Shown here piece after piece: positions 11,421-21,906 of a stretch of 64,000 nucleotides of DNA. Position 1 is the first letter of the stretch. Every line of letters starts with the position of its first letter. Source of the DNA: Clytia hemisphaerica. Its lineage: Eukaryota; Cnidaria; Hydrozoa; Leptothecata; Clytiidae. Made by a program: the position numbers and the translations under genes. Under the pieces are notes generated by a model. It was not told the DNA's origin and ran no database searches. It saw only the letters and a list, made by a program, of their open reading frames with translations. The stretch lies in NCBI GenBank assembly GCA_902728285.1, contig CACVBU010000743.1:1922410-1986409 (forward strand), written 5' to 3'.

Positions 11421-11429
11421 TTCATAACA

Positions 11430-11875
11430 CCCCTCTTTTCATTGCATTCTCGATAAATTTTCTAATCCAAAAAAAAGGGGTAAGCCATTTCCAAACTCCT
11501 TTCCTATCTCAAGTTATCGCATTTTTTTGTTTTGATGACTTCATCAACAGAAAACGGCTAAAGATTCAGCCAAATTTGACAATTGCACTCAAGCCTTATA
11601 AACCCTTCCATCTCATTCCCCATAAAGTTCCCGATAGAATGAGGGGTCAACGACCTCCAAACTCCTTTCCAATCTCACGTTATTGCATTTTTTTGTTTTG
11701 ATGACGTCATCAACTGGAAATGGCTAATAAAAATTCAGCCAAATTTAAAAGCCCTTTTCAAGTCTCATAAATCCTCCCATCTCATTCCCCATAAAATTCC
11801 CGATAGATTGAGGGGTCAACGACCTCCCAACTCCTCTTCAAACACGAGATATCGCATTTTGAAGTTTTTCCTAAA
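11430..11875. repeat. Tandem repeat, about 166-169 bp, 2.5 copies
   Basis: A unit containing GAGGGGTCAACGACCTCC, AACTCCTTTCC, GTTTTGATGACGTCATCAAC and CTCATTCCCCATAAA recurs. The TGACGTCA-type palindrome falls at 11534 (mutated to TGACTTCA) and 11702, a spacing of 166-168 bases. GAGGGGTCAACG recurs at 11641 and 11810. Non-coding. Confidence 0.8.
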
Positions 11876-12481
11876 CCCGTTACGTCATTGGGTCCCTTTA
11901 CCCCTAATGTTATCAACGGTCAATTCGCGAATTTAGGAATTTTTGCGGTCAACAGGTACCTTATGCCCCAAGGGTCTCAAAAAAACAAAAAACGTCAATT
12001 CTTTCCAAGGGAAAGTGGGCTTTTAAATTTGCGAAAGATTGACACTGCAATGCCTTCTTCTTAAAAATGCTAATTTTCACGAAATTTTTAAAGCTGAAAC
12101 ATTCCAGAGGCTAAACATGGTGGAATAGCGGCTAGACGAAAAAAATTGTGAAAAAAAACAACTGAATTTCCATTTTTAGGGCCCGCATATGGTAAATTTT
12201 GCTTACGCGCATGCGTTTGCCGAGTTGCACTCCGCTCGCTAACGCTCGCTCCGTGCGTAATTAATTCTTCTTTTAAACATCATTTTACCACCAAACCATA
12301 TTTTTTACCGAAATCCTTGTTTATCCTAAAAAAAACTACTTGCTTCACTTTCACCTGATGTTAAGACGCACTATTTTTGCTAAGAGTGTTTCATTAAATT
12401 GATAAGGCTGACAAAGCTTGTTCAAATACTTCTTGCTGTCAGTCAAGAAACTCTGGAAAACCTATTGCAAAATCGTATTTT
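11876..12481. other. Stretch without recognisable genes
   Basis: AT-rich sequence with a short GC-richer patch near 12195-12262 (GCGCATGCG, GCTCGCTAACGCTCGCTC). No supported gene. Confidence 0.5.
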
Positions 12482-12769
12482 ATGGAGTTTGACCTCAAAA
12501 GTCAAATTAAATCATTTTTTTCTCGCACTGGCATGCTTCAGAAATTAAAGCACAGGTTTACTCGTACCTCTTCATCTCCATCAGACATTTATGACTTTTC
12601 TTTGTATAAATCTTATTCATCATTTTTGAGCAATCCTTTCAATATTTCGTTTATGTGGAATACGGATGGTGTACCGCTGTTCAAGTCTATTAAATCTTCC
12701 ATTTGGCCCGTCTTTTATACCATTAATGAGTTGCCTCACCTAATTTCTCTGATCTTCTTAATTTTTTAA
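12482..12769 (+). pseudogene. EnSpm/CACTA-like transposase exon fragment
   Basis: A 95-codon frame from ATG reads LKSQIKSFFSRTGMLQKLK, HRFTRTSSSPSDIYD and then FMWNTDGVPLFKSIKSSIWP followed by VFYTINELPH. The NTDGVPLFKS..SIWP block is the start of the catalytic region of large eukaryotic transposases with the Transposase_21 or Tnp_2 type signature, the first catalytic aspartate being in TDG. The reading degenerates after NELPH. No neighbouring exon of the same gene could be found, so it is a stray fragment. It probably comes from the same broad family as the exons in core C. The family assignment is from memory. Confidence 0.6.
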
Positions 12770-15006
12770 TCCTGATTTTAAATTTTTCACAAGAGCTAAA
12801 TTTTGCAAGATTATCTGAAAATTAACCCTTGCAAAATTTAATCCACTTGACGTAACTTCAGCATATTTTAATTTAACTATTAAGTTACCTTTATTTCTTC
12901 CTTACCTTAGCTTGTTCATCTCTGCTATATTTTCTTTCTTTCTGTCTTTTTCTGCCTATTGCGTTTCCTTTCTTTGTTTCTTTCTTTTCTTATACAAACA
13001 TAATTGGATTTATTCAACATTTGAAGATATTTTGTTCTTATTTGAACAATGCTGCTTTCACTTGATTACTCATCTTAATAATTATGATTTGAATAATGAA
13101 TAATTATAAGCAATGAATTTTTACATTTCATAAACTTAGGCTTAGCTTATTACTGACATGCTATGCTTGAATTCACTTTATTCATGCTCACAAGGTTTTG
13201 TTAAATATATTTTAGTAACCTGTGAAGTCCATGTTTATAACCTGTTACGTACAGTATTATATATCGAAGTGATTGTTTGAGTTTTACTTATAAATCTTAG
13301 ATCTTATAAATCTCATTAAGATAAAGCAAGGCCATCTTCTTAAATGTTGTATCCAAGTTTTCAAGAAAGGCTTTATAGGGGGATTGAGAGTTTAGGTAGG
13401 CTGTTAACAAATTTATTAAAAAGAATACTTCAAATTAATATACAAGATTATTATTATAAATTTTTTATTGTACGTAGAGTTGGTAGTATATTGTGTTAAT
13501 AAATGGTTCCTTCGTTTTCTATACTGCACATTGGAATGTTCTGGGCATAAGATTTAATTCAAACGTTATTAATTGAGAAAAATACTTTCAATTTATATAG
13601 TGCTCAGTTATATAAAGGCGTGGTTACATTACATTAATTTATTTCTAAATTTCTGAAATTTTTTAATCAAGTCTTTACGATTAAAAAATTTACAAGTGTA
13701 ACAGCCCTCTTTTAAAGAAAATAAAGACGTATAAATTCTTGAAAAAGAAATTATGTCTTGCGATTCTTTACCATTTTTTTGGTAAACAGTTTAAAGTTTT
13801 TTTCTTCACTTCTCTTGAGATCAAAGCCACCGACATGATAGTTCTGTACATTTTTTTCGATGAATGGATTTTCTAGCGTTTGGAAGAGATAGGGGTGAAA
13901 GATAGGATAAGTTTTAAATAAGATATAAATTCTTCTTGGTCACGTAGTTCAGCAGATATGTTGTTGTAGGCACCTTTTTCGTTCCTCAACTTTAACCACT
14001 AGGCGTACCCAGCAAGATCTTTTAGCTCGACTTTTCTTTTTCGAATATTTCCTCTGAAATTTCCGCTTCATAAGCATAGTTCGGACGCCCTTTCTTAAGG
14101 GGGAAAGGGGGAATGACACCTTCCAGAGAAGGGAAGAAGGGGGGGGGTCAGAAATTTTCATTAAAAAGGGAGGGGGGTAGCAAGGAGTTGGGATCGGATT
14201 GCACTATACACTATATATTTTCGAAAATTTAGCCCAGAACTCTTGGGGGATAGACATTTTTAAAGGTTGGGGGGGATGCCAAGAAGGGTATCAGACCCCT
14301 TTGCGCACTATGATAAGAATTAACACAATACGTGCAGCTGCCTTCCTCCTTCCACTCATGTCGATTGTTGAGTGAGAAAATGAGTTGAGAAAAAACGATT
14401 GAAGATTTGATAGAACACAAAAATTTCAGAAACACTTTAAAGAAAATAGTTAATTTCTTTAATGTATTTTTGATTAAAAAAAATTTCAAAAATTTCAAAG
14501 ATATTAATGTAGTGTAACCACGGCTTAATACTTTCAATTTATATATAGTTCTTAATTATATAATTTTTTTTTCATTGTACTTAAAACAGCTTAGAATTGA
14601 GATTAGTATGATTTCTTCCAAATTAAAAAAAAAAGTTGGACTAAAATTGAAGTTCAAAGTCAACTTAAAAGACTCCTTTGGTATTCTTGATGGATTATTA
14701 AGGCCACGCAACATCAATCTTTTTTTTTTGAGTTGACATTACTAAATAATCAACACAATCAACTAAGAATAAAAAAACAAAATCTTGTCTTATTCTCTTT
14801 GTGGAATTTCTCTTACAAAACACGCTTTTTTTATAAGAATAGTGTACTTTGGCTGAGGGTGAGCATTTTTCTATTTCTAAACAATAGGCCTATTGTTCTT
14901 ATTGAGTTATTCCTATAAAAAATAGTGTGTATGTCAAGGCCAATTCACTCAAACCATGGTGTATTTTTTTTTAAGTTCTGCTTGACATAATCGTTTTGAA
15001 CTGTTA
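12770..15006. other. Long AT-rich stretch without recognisable genes
   Basis: Contains a possible worn MITE relic at about 12785-12855 (TAAATTTTGCAAG facing CTTGCAAAATTTA), a purine-rich and G-run patch at 14098-14180, and short frames without motifs. Nothing else supported. Confidence 0.5.
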
Positions 15007-15357
15007 GGCGAGACTAATTTAATTTGTTGTTCTACAGGCCCGACCGACCCTATTTTTGCTAAAATCAAAAAAATAATAATATCGAATTTCCACTACAATA
15101 TATTTTACACACTAGTTATTTGTAAAAATTAAACTTGAATAAAGCTGAAAATTAATTCAAGAAATTGAAAAATCATAAAAAGCATTCCATACGCTAAAAT
15201 TTTATTATGATATTCAAAAAACAAAGTGATTTTTTGATCCAGATACTTTTTGAAAATAAATTTTCTCGGTACCTTACCAACCCTGATAAATGAAAAGTTT
15301 ATTCTTATTTTGCCGACCGACCGACCCATATTTTTGGGTTATTAAATTGGTCTCGCC
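15007..15357. mobile_element. MITE with GGCGAGAC termini
   Basis: Inverted repeats GGCGAGACTAATTTAAT (left) and ATTAAATTGGTCTCGCC (right) with one mismatch. Inside, CCGACCGACC blocks occur near both ends in direct orientation. 351 bp and non-coding. A target-site duplication is not clear. Confidence 0.65.
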
Positions 15358-15410
15358 GTACTCAACTTCAACCTTATTTGAATATTTATATTGCTTCACA
15401 GAAGAATATC

Positions 15411-15485
15411 TTATTCATATGTTTATTTATAGTAACTATGAATCTAAAGAACAAGAGAAAGATATATACATGACATAAAATCCTA
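15411..15485 (-). repeat. 3' terminal repeat of the LTR element
   Basis: Shares about 75 bases with 20140-20220, from TTATTCATATG to ACATAAAATCCTA, apart from a 5-base indel and a few substitutions. Very short for a Gypsy LTR, so both may be truncated or represent an unusually small LTR. Confidence 0.7.
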
Positions 15486-15772
15486 TACCCCCCATGTTGA
15501 AAGCATATAAGATGAGATCAACACCCGTTGAGACCATGTAAGATGATGTCAACATAAGAAAACGAAATAACACATATTTTGTCATTGTTCCACCCGTACA
15601 CCGGGTAAACTGTCAGTAATGACGTGCAAGACGTCAAGCAACAAGGAGTGTCCCTCAGAAATGAAACAAAGCTAGCGAGTAAATCATGAACGTTAACGTA
15701 TCAGATCGCAAAGGATCGTTCGTAATAGCAAACAAATATAACTCGCGTAAATAACCAAATCATCAATATAGT

Positions 15773-16000
15773 TCAAGACCAGGTTCCACTCTCTGGTTCA
15801 TATCTTGGTGGTGGTCTTGTTGTACGACGGGGACGAGACAATGCGACTGAATCCCCGTTGGGTGGAGTTACAGTTCTCCTATCACCCTCGGTTTGAATGT
15901 TAGAGGGTGGTGAATCACTCACAATCGTCGGTGATAAATCTCGGTCACCTTCAATAGACGTGGAAAGTGGTACATCAGAAGTCGTGATTTCTGGCGTGAT
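15773..16000 (-). pseudogene. C-terminal tail of pol, shifted frame
   Basis: After a frameshift near 15980-16000 the pol frame continues in another phase as a proline-, serine- and threonine-rich tail ending RPRRTTRPPPRYEPESGTWS and a stop. Such a tail is usual after the integrase of this element type. Confidence 0.65.
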
Positions 16001-17333
16001 CGGGACAGGTACCTCGGAGGTTCGATGCAATGATTGACGTAGTGGCGGGTTGTCGACTCTCATAGGTGTTGTGGGTCGAGCGATGGTCGAAGTGATCGGT
16101 GTAAATTTGCGTAGAATTCGACGGTTTCGTGATACGACGGGAACCATCAACCTTGACAACGTATTGGCCGTGATCTTTAACCTCGACGACGACACCCGAT
16201 CTATCCCATTTTTTAGGATGGTTTCCATGTTGATTCTGGACAAAGACGTAGTCGCCTACGAGCAACGGTCGTAGTTGGCGAGAAGATCGGTTCAAGCGTT
16301 CTGATGACCGTGAAAACCGAGTGAGCATCGCCTCCTCTTTCTTGCTCCAAGCGTCGCGCCATGTTGGACGGATGGAGGGGTTGGTGTACATCGGGAGACG
16401 ATTTACGAAGGAGAAAGCGTCACGTAACGGCTTGTCAAAGCTAATTTCAGCGGGGCTGATCTTGCAGTCGGTGTCGGGTGTGTTCCTCGGGAGAGCACAT
16501 AGGAAACGATCGTTGTCTCCGATAGTCTCCGTGAGAAGACGTTTGCACTTCTTAACCGCTACCTCTGCGCGACCGTTGGACTGGGGAAAGTAAGCCGATG
16601 AAATACGGTGACTCACTCCCCATTTCTTCAAGAACAGTTCAGTTTCATGTGCGGAGAATTCTGGGCCGCCATCACTCGACAGCTCCTCAGGTACACCGAA
16701 TGTGGTGAAAAGAGAGCGTAACGCAGTGATGAGTCCCTTGGCACCAAATTTATTGCTACCGTTTAGCGAACGATAAACTTCAACCCATCCAGATAGTCGA
16801 TCTCCGGCGAGTAAATAGTGGGAACCAGCATAAGAGAAGAAGTCAGCGAATATCATCTCGAATGGAGTGGACGGTGTCGATGGTGGGGCTGCAGGCATTG
16901 CCGCATGGAATGGAGCATTTCGGTTGCATTGGGTACAGTTAGCACGTGTTGCATTGATATCTCTTGACATACCGGGCCAGAAGACAGTGGATTGAGCTCT
17001 GGATGACATGGCAGATACTTCTTGGTGTGCTGAGTGAAGTATCGAAAGGACGGTTTCGCGAAGAGATAGTGGAACAACAACCCGATCTTGATAAAGCAAT
17101 ACATCATCCAATATGTAGAGAGACTCGCGATATCGCCAGTACTCGGATATTGTGGCAATTTCGTCAGGTTGAATTTCCTCGAAGCCAGACTGTATGTGCT
17201 TCAGCAGGAGGGAAAGCGATGGATCTTTAGCTGTCTCAACAATGATCTGGTCCCAGTTCATGTTGAAGGTAGCGTTGGTATCAGCACGAATGGCCGCATT
17301 AATGGCATCTTCTACCTGGTCAGCAAAAGTCAA
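15975..17333 (-). pseudogene. Integrase region of the LTR element
   Basis: A 452-codon frame. The zinc-binding region has HSAHQEV and CTQC with a spacing typical of an integrase HHCC domain. The catalytic core has D in IFADFFSYAG, D in SSDGGPEF and E in NGRAEVAVKK, giving the D,D,35E triad. The C-terminal part (VGDYVFVQNQHGNHPKKWD) is the usual strand-transfer DNA-binding region. It would insert the element cDNA into the genome. The core residues look intact, but the frame is cut off from RT and from its own tail by frameshifts. It is the best-preserved part of the element. Confidence 0.9.
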
Positions 17334-17640
17334 TAATCCAATGACAGCCGATGGATAGCGTGACGTGGCGACGGATGCAAGGTTCGTTTTCCCTGGTAGA
17401 TGATAAATCTTGAAGGACCATGGCAGTGTTTGCTGTTTCAGCCGAAAAAATTCTATTGTTCGTAATCTCGTCGAGCGTTCGATCTCCGAGGATTTTCACC
17501 AAAGGCTCATGGTCGGTTACAACGATAAGCGAGGGGCAGTCCTGTGTAAAATAGTTGGACTGTTCGAGCGACCAAGCGACAGCTAATGCCTCACCTTCAA
17601 CAGGTGCGTAGCGTTGTTGCGTTGTTGACAAGAAACAAGA
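17320..17640 (-). pseudogene. RNase H region of the LTR element
   Basis: Reads QQRYAPVEGEALAVAWSLEQ, then VVTDHEPLVKILGDR and LDEITNNRIF. The E in VEGEALAVAW and the D in VTDHEPLV fit the catalytic positions of Gypsy RNase H. The frame is lost near 17430. Confidence 0.85.
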
Positions 17641-17655
17641 TCCTGCAAGTACAAT

Positions 17656-18438
17656 CTACCATCCTAGTTTGCAGCAATATGGTGTATCGGTTGGACATTC
17701 ACAATGTTGCTGATAGAGGAAATAGCCGATACCTTTACGGGACCAGTCAGGACGGATACAGGTCTTGCGGGCTGGGTCGAAAATAGTAACACCTTCGTTT
17801 ATGGCTTGGATGATCGACTCCTTGCATTGTCGGAAAGAAAGTGGTTCAATGGATGTATCTGTAATTCGGAAACCTTCAAAGTCCACAGTACGTTGGTTAA
17901 ATTGAAACTTGTCTAGGTTCATCGTAATTCCTGCTCTACCAGACGTGGTAAGCATTTCTAAGGTTCTCCACCGATGTTCCCTGAGAGAAGCGTCATAATG
18001 AAGAACGTCGTCAGTGACACGCTCCTTCCTTTCAAAGTCCGATAATATCTGATCAAATCGGCGGTTGTATCCGTCACCGGACCCGGAGAACCGTTGGGGT
18101 GTAGCACGATACCTCCAACGACCGTAGGGTGTAATGAACGTGGATAGATGCTTGTCTGACTCGCGGAGAGGGACGCTATAGAAGCCGTTCCATGCGTCGT
18201 TTACGGTCTTCCAGGTGTTGGATGGTACACGTCTAGCAGCCTGGATTGGAGATGCAGTGGGGAAAGTTTCTCGTTGGCAATTTTTGTTCAGAGGAGATAA
18301 ATCAACAGTCCTCCAGGGGGAGCCGTTATGTTTTCTTGTGACGACCATGCGGTGGCACCATAACACTGGTTCACCATATGGCACTTTTTCAATAACGCCT
18401 CGTCTCTCAAAAGGTCCTTGTGCACTTGGTCTTGCCAA
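17656..18438 (-). pseudogene. Reverse transcriptase of the LTR element
   Basis: Reads VIEKVPYGEPVLWCHRMVV, RTVDLSPLNKNC (RT box with RxVxDLxxLN), FYSVPL, and then VTDDVLHYD in place of the usual (Y/F/C)xDD box. It then jumps from GFRITDTSIEPLS straight to FRQCKESIIQAINEG, losing roughly 100 residues of the usual connection. The end, RPDWSRKGIGYFLYQQHC, is the lead-in to RNase H. It overlaps the protease frame by a frameshift near 18400. It would copy the genomic RNA, but it is dead through the deletion and shifts. Confidence 0.85.
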
Positions 18439-19274
18439 TGGATTGGTATGCTTGCAGGAGTGTGAACGGCTTTGGGAATTGCGTTCCCCTTCAAGGGGAT
18501 TTCAACAGGTGGCCCCTCTATTTTCTCGAGGGTCTGACGAGGGCAGGTGTTAAAAGTGGAAGGAGCGAAATGTTCTAGAATCCACTTTTTCATCTTGTCA
18601 TTGTTCTCAGGCACGCAATCGAACGGTAACTCTTTGGGCATTTCTGGAACAGGTGTGCGAGTACGACAGGAGCAACTCTTTTCCTTGATGGAATCGATAT
18701 CAACGGTGCTTGTGGTGTGACCAACTTGATCGATCGATGACAACGGTTTAATGGAAGGTAAGTCTCTTGGGACTATACCCAGTTCCATCATGTTCTCCAG
18801 TGAGTTCTCCAGCGAAAGGTAGAATCCCTGTGCCTGCCGACTGATATAAACCATAGTGGAGCAGGACTGCTTGGAGCCGTCTGATGCGACACCCTCTAAT
18901 CGAACGCAAGCAGCTCCTTCAACAGTTATGGGTGACTTGTTTGCAGCCATGAGGTTGATGTTAACGGGAATCAAATCATTTTTCGTGAGGCCAATTGACT
19001 CGAATTCTTTCAGCGACCAAAGACAAGACTGAGCACCGGTATCGGCCAGTGCTGTGATTTTGGTAGGAGCAACGTTAGGGCATCTTTTACTGAACTGTTT
19101 ATAATCAGATGACAGAACAGATAATAAGAGTTCTAACCTAGGGTGATTTTTGAACTTCGACTTCCGCCACTGGCCCTTGGTAAATATACTGTGAGGTGAA
19201 GCAATTGCATTTTGGTCGGCAACAGTAGTGGGATCTGATCCCGCAGTGGTGATTCCTGATACTTGACTAAACAT
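18288..19274 (-). pseudogene. Aspartic protease and RT lead-in of the LTR element
   Basis: Starts at ATG (MFSQVSGITTAGSD) and contains the retropepsin motif ALADTGAQSCLW with catalytic aspartate in DTGA. A linker and the start of the RT region follow (IPLKGNAIPKAVHTPASIPI). The frame overlaps the RT frame, so a one-base shift is needed to continue. Confidence 0.8.
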
Positions 19275-20114
19275 GGTATCAACACCGGCAGTATTTGATG
19301 AGCCTGGCTTGGTCGGCGGATTGGAATTGGTTTTATCTTGGCGACGTTGGATACGGTAACATTCGATGCAGAGCTTGTGAGGTTTCTTATTGCGACCATT
19401 TCGACATTCACTGAAACGCAGGAATGGCTTCTGGCATCCAGGGCAAGGAACAGGAATGTCGGTCTATGGTGTTTCGACTTGTTTCGACCTGTTGCGACGA
19501 TAGGAAGAGGTGTATCTAGTATGTCTTTCACACCTAGTATCTCTCGACGAATATCATAATCTACAATACCCGCTATAAAAATATCTCTAATAATTGAATC
19601 CGTGAAATCAACAGTGTTATTCCAGGTACATTTCGTCTTATAATCACAAGTCACTGCCTTTCCTCTGACACGAGAGGCAAATATACGAAATCGTTCATCA
19701 CGCTGTTGAGTCATGTTCGTCAGCTCGGTCCTGGTGACACAAGTGGCAACAGCAACAACGGCAAGTGATCTCATTAGCGCCAAAAGTTCATTAGTGGGAC
19801 GATTCATAATTCCCGGATTCGAGCGAAGAAGAGTGCCTCCTGGCACATTGGAACAGTTGAGTCGAGCAATTATTTGGTTCAAGACCCAATCCATTCCCAA
19901 ATGCATCCCAGCGATTAATAAATAAGTTCCAATCCTCCTGGTTGAGGCCGCTATCCACTTTGGGCCGATCCAACTTTGGTCCAGGGGTGACAGGTGTGCG
20001 ACCACCCATGTGAATCGTGCTGTGTGCAGAAAGAAGGGTGCATGCGACATTCTCTGATGATCCCGCTTGTGTCTTGTAGTTACAACCAGGGATTGGATAT
20101 TGCAATTCATCCAT
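19275..20114 (-). pseudogene. gag of the LTR element
   Basis: Probable start MDELQYPIPGCNYK at 20114. Reads LDRPKVDSGLNQEDWNLFIN and, after a frameshift near 19860, MTQQRDERFRIFASRVRGKA, then a cysteine-rich segment CPGCQKPFLRFSECRNGRNK and CIECYRIQRRQ, which is the nucleic-acid-binding part. Three frames are needed, so it is non-functional. The capsid-like helices are typical of Gypsy gag by memory. Confidence 0.75.
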
Positions 20115-20139
20115 TAGAATAAGATTAACATGAAGAGTT

Positions 20140-20220
20140 TTATTCATATGTTTATTTATAGTAAGTATGAATGTTAATCTAAAGAACAAGAGAAAGATAT
20201 AAACATGACATAAAATCCTA
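20140..20220 (-). repeat. 5' terminal repeat of the LTR element
   Basis: Matches 15411-15485. The gag start codon lies about 26 bases downstream of this repeat, leaving almost no leader, which again suggests that the element is shortened at this end. Confidence 0.7.
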
Positions 20221-20424
20221 AATTCACAAGTTGCTTAGACTCTTCTTTTTATTGTCTATTATTTTTATTTGTCATTTCAGTGTAATTAATTAATAATGTT
20301 TAAATATGGTATACATGTGGCATCCTGCAATTTGGCTGTTTGAACTTGGCTTCCAATAAAAGCAAGATGTAAGATTGTGGTTAGTGAAAATTTAGTTGCA
20401 AGTACTCAAAGCAAAAAAGTAAGT

Positions 20425-20575
20425 TGACTTTCAAGTCATGTGACCAAGTAAGGATAATCTTTTTTGACTGATCTGCAAAATCTAACTTTCAAGTCATGTT
20501 ACCATGTAATGAAATTTTTTTTTGACTAATCTGTAAAGTCTAACTTTTAAATCACGTGACCGTGTAGAAATATAA
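20425..20575. repeat. Imperfect tandem repeat, about 59 bp, 2.5 copies
   Basis: The segment TCTAACTTTCAAGTCATGTTACC recurs as variants: CTTTCAAGTCATGTGACC near 20430, CTTTCAAGTCATGTTACC near 20489, and CTTTTAAATCACGTGACC near 20547. Confidence 0.75.
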
Positions 20576-20683
20576 ATTTTTGCGAAATTTTAAAGAACTC
20601 TTACGCAATGCATCGTGACCAAGTATGGATAAATTTTTTGACTACACATCAACATTGCGCTTTTAATTAATATCAAAGCAGAA

Positions 20684-20986
20684 TAATTAATAAAACAATT
20701 TTACAACGGAGTTTTTAAAAATACTTGCCAGCATCTCTTCGTCATCTTCTTTTATAGGATTATATGTAAGCTCGATGTCATAATTCCCTGATAAATATAA
20801 CCGTGCCACTCTTCTGTCCTGGTTTGTGCGCTCCCTTCCTCTCACCATATTCCGACCATTATTTTGAATTATATTGACCAATAATTCATAATCTTCGTCT
20901 TCTATAGCCCTTGTAAGACGGTTCTCGGTTTTGATTACATTTTCAAAAAGCAGAATAAAAACGTTATTTTGCTTTTCCTTCTCATA
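20684..20986 (-). CDS. Unidentified acidic exon or ORF
   Basis: A minus-strand frame is open from a stop codon near 20998 to TAA at 20684. It includes NNVFILLFENVIK, LTRAIEDEDYELLVNIIQNN and GNYDIELTYNPIKEDDEEML. Codon content and absence of stops over about 100 codons in AT-rich DNA suggest real coding sequence. The segment TRAIEDEDYELLVNIIQNNG faintly recalls an ankyrin repeat, but one unit is not enough to call it. No ATG upstream in frame and no clear acceptor, so it is probably a terminal exon. Confidence 0.4.
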
Positions 20987-20998
20987 ATTTCTTGTTTT

Positions 20999-21702
20999 AT
21001 TTCGTCACGAAAAAAATACATTGGCTTCAGAAGTTTTTTTCTGAAAATGCGTAGCACCCGCGCATGCGTATTATGGTTTCTTCGAGACATTTCTTTAGAA
21101 TTTCAATCACGATTGTTCATCGTGCACTCACTCTTCAAAATATTACATGTATAGTAGTGATTTGATTGGTCAGTTAAGGAAATGTAAAATGTCAAAATTT
21201 TTTATTTACCTCTGCGACCATCATTTTCACACCTAACGGTAATTATTTTATGTAGCCTGGAAAAATATATCTGTCAATCAATTTCCATATTTTATTCAAA
21301 GATATCTGTCAATCAACTTCTTAGCTTGCATAATAGCATATGTTATGTCGTGTTTAAATGATTAACAATAATCTAGTAGAAACCATGTATATTTAGCTGT
21401 TAAATTTTTAAGCATAAATTATGACGTAGAAAAGAAAAGAACAATAGGAGACGAAGTAGTGCTATGCACACAGGGGCCTACTTAAAAGAAATAAGACAAC
21501 TCCCTCCCACTCTATTTTTGCCAAATTTTAGATTTAGCTCCCCAAATAGGCAGGGGTTAGAGGGTGGAGGTGCAAGCTATGTTAATGTTATCAAGTTATT
21601 GAATTACATTAACTACATCCAATAAAAGTAATTTATGAAAAGGCACTGTACAGCCAACTTGACTGCCCCAATTAAAGTAAAAAATGCCATGTTGAAACTT
21701 AC
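20999..21702. other. Stretch without recognisable genes
   Basis: AT-rich, non-coding as far as I can see. Between 21480 and 21570 there is a slightly G-rich patch without structure. Confidence 0.5.
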
Positions 21703-21906
21703 CTTTTTTCAGATCAACCATTGGTACTTTAAAAATATTGCTCTCTTAGGTTTTCCGTTTATTTTATGAACTTTCTTTACAATCTTCATGTTTAGGGATT
21801 TTCCCAACTTTGAGTCAAGTTTCTTTAAAGGAGCACCGTCATAATTCACGTCAACAATGAAATAAAATCCTTCTTCCTTTGAGTAGGTTGTTGTTGTTCT
21901 TCTGAG
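21703..21906 (-). CDS. Unidentified terminal exon
   Basis: On the minus strand, acceptor GTCGTTTTAG precedes a frame LRRTTTTYSKEEGFYFIVDV, NYDGAPLKKLDSK, MKIVKKVHKINGKPKRAIFL and KYQWLI followed by TGA at 21714-21716, then AAAAAAG and a possible donor GTAAGT. Lysine-rich and basic. It starts in phase 0, which would match the phase-0 donor of the exon at 24986-25157, so it could be the last exon of the DUF3987-like gene, but that link is unproven. No domain recognised. Confidence 0.45.

Larger units (their letters stand above)
15411..20220 (-). mobile_element. Degenerate Gypsy-type LTR retrotransposon
   Basis: Minus-strand element with gag, protease, reverse transcriptase, RNase H and integrase in the Gypsy (Metaviridae) order, bounded by near-identical terminal direct repeats of 75-81 bases. 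A polypurine tract (GGGGGG on the minus strand, 15488-15493) lies just before the 3' terminal repeat. The coding part is richer in G+C than its surroundings, another sign of a separate origin. Several frameshifts and an internal deletion between RT and RNase H make it inactive. Confidence 0.9.
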
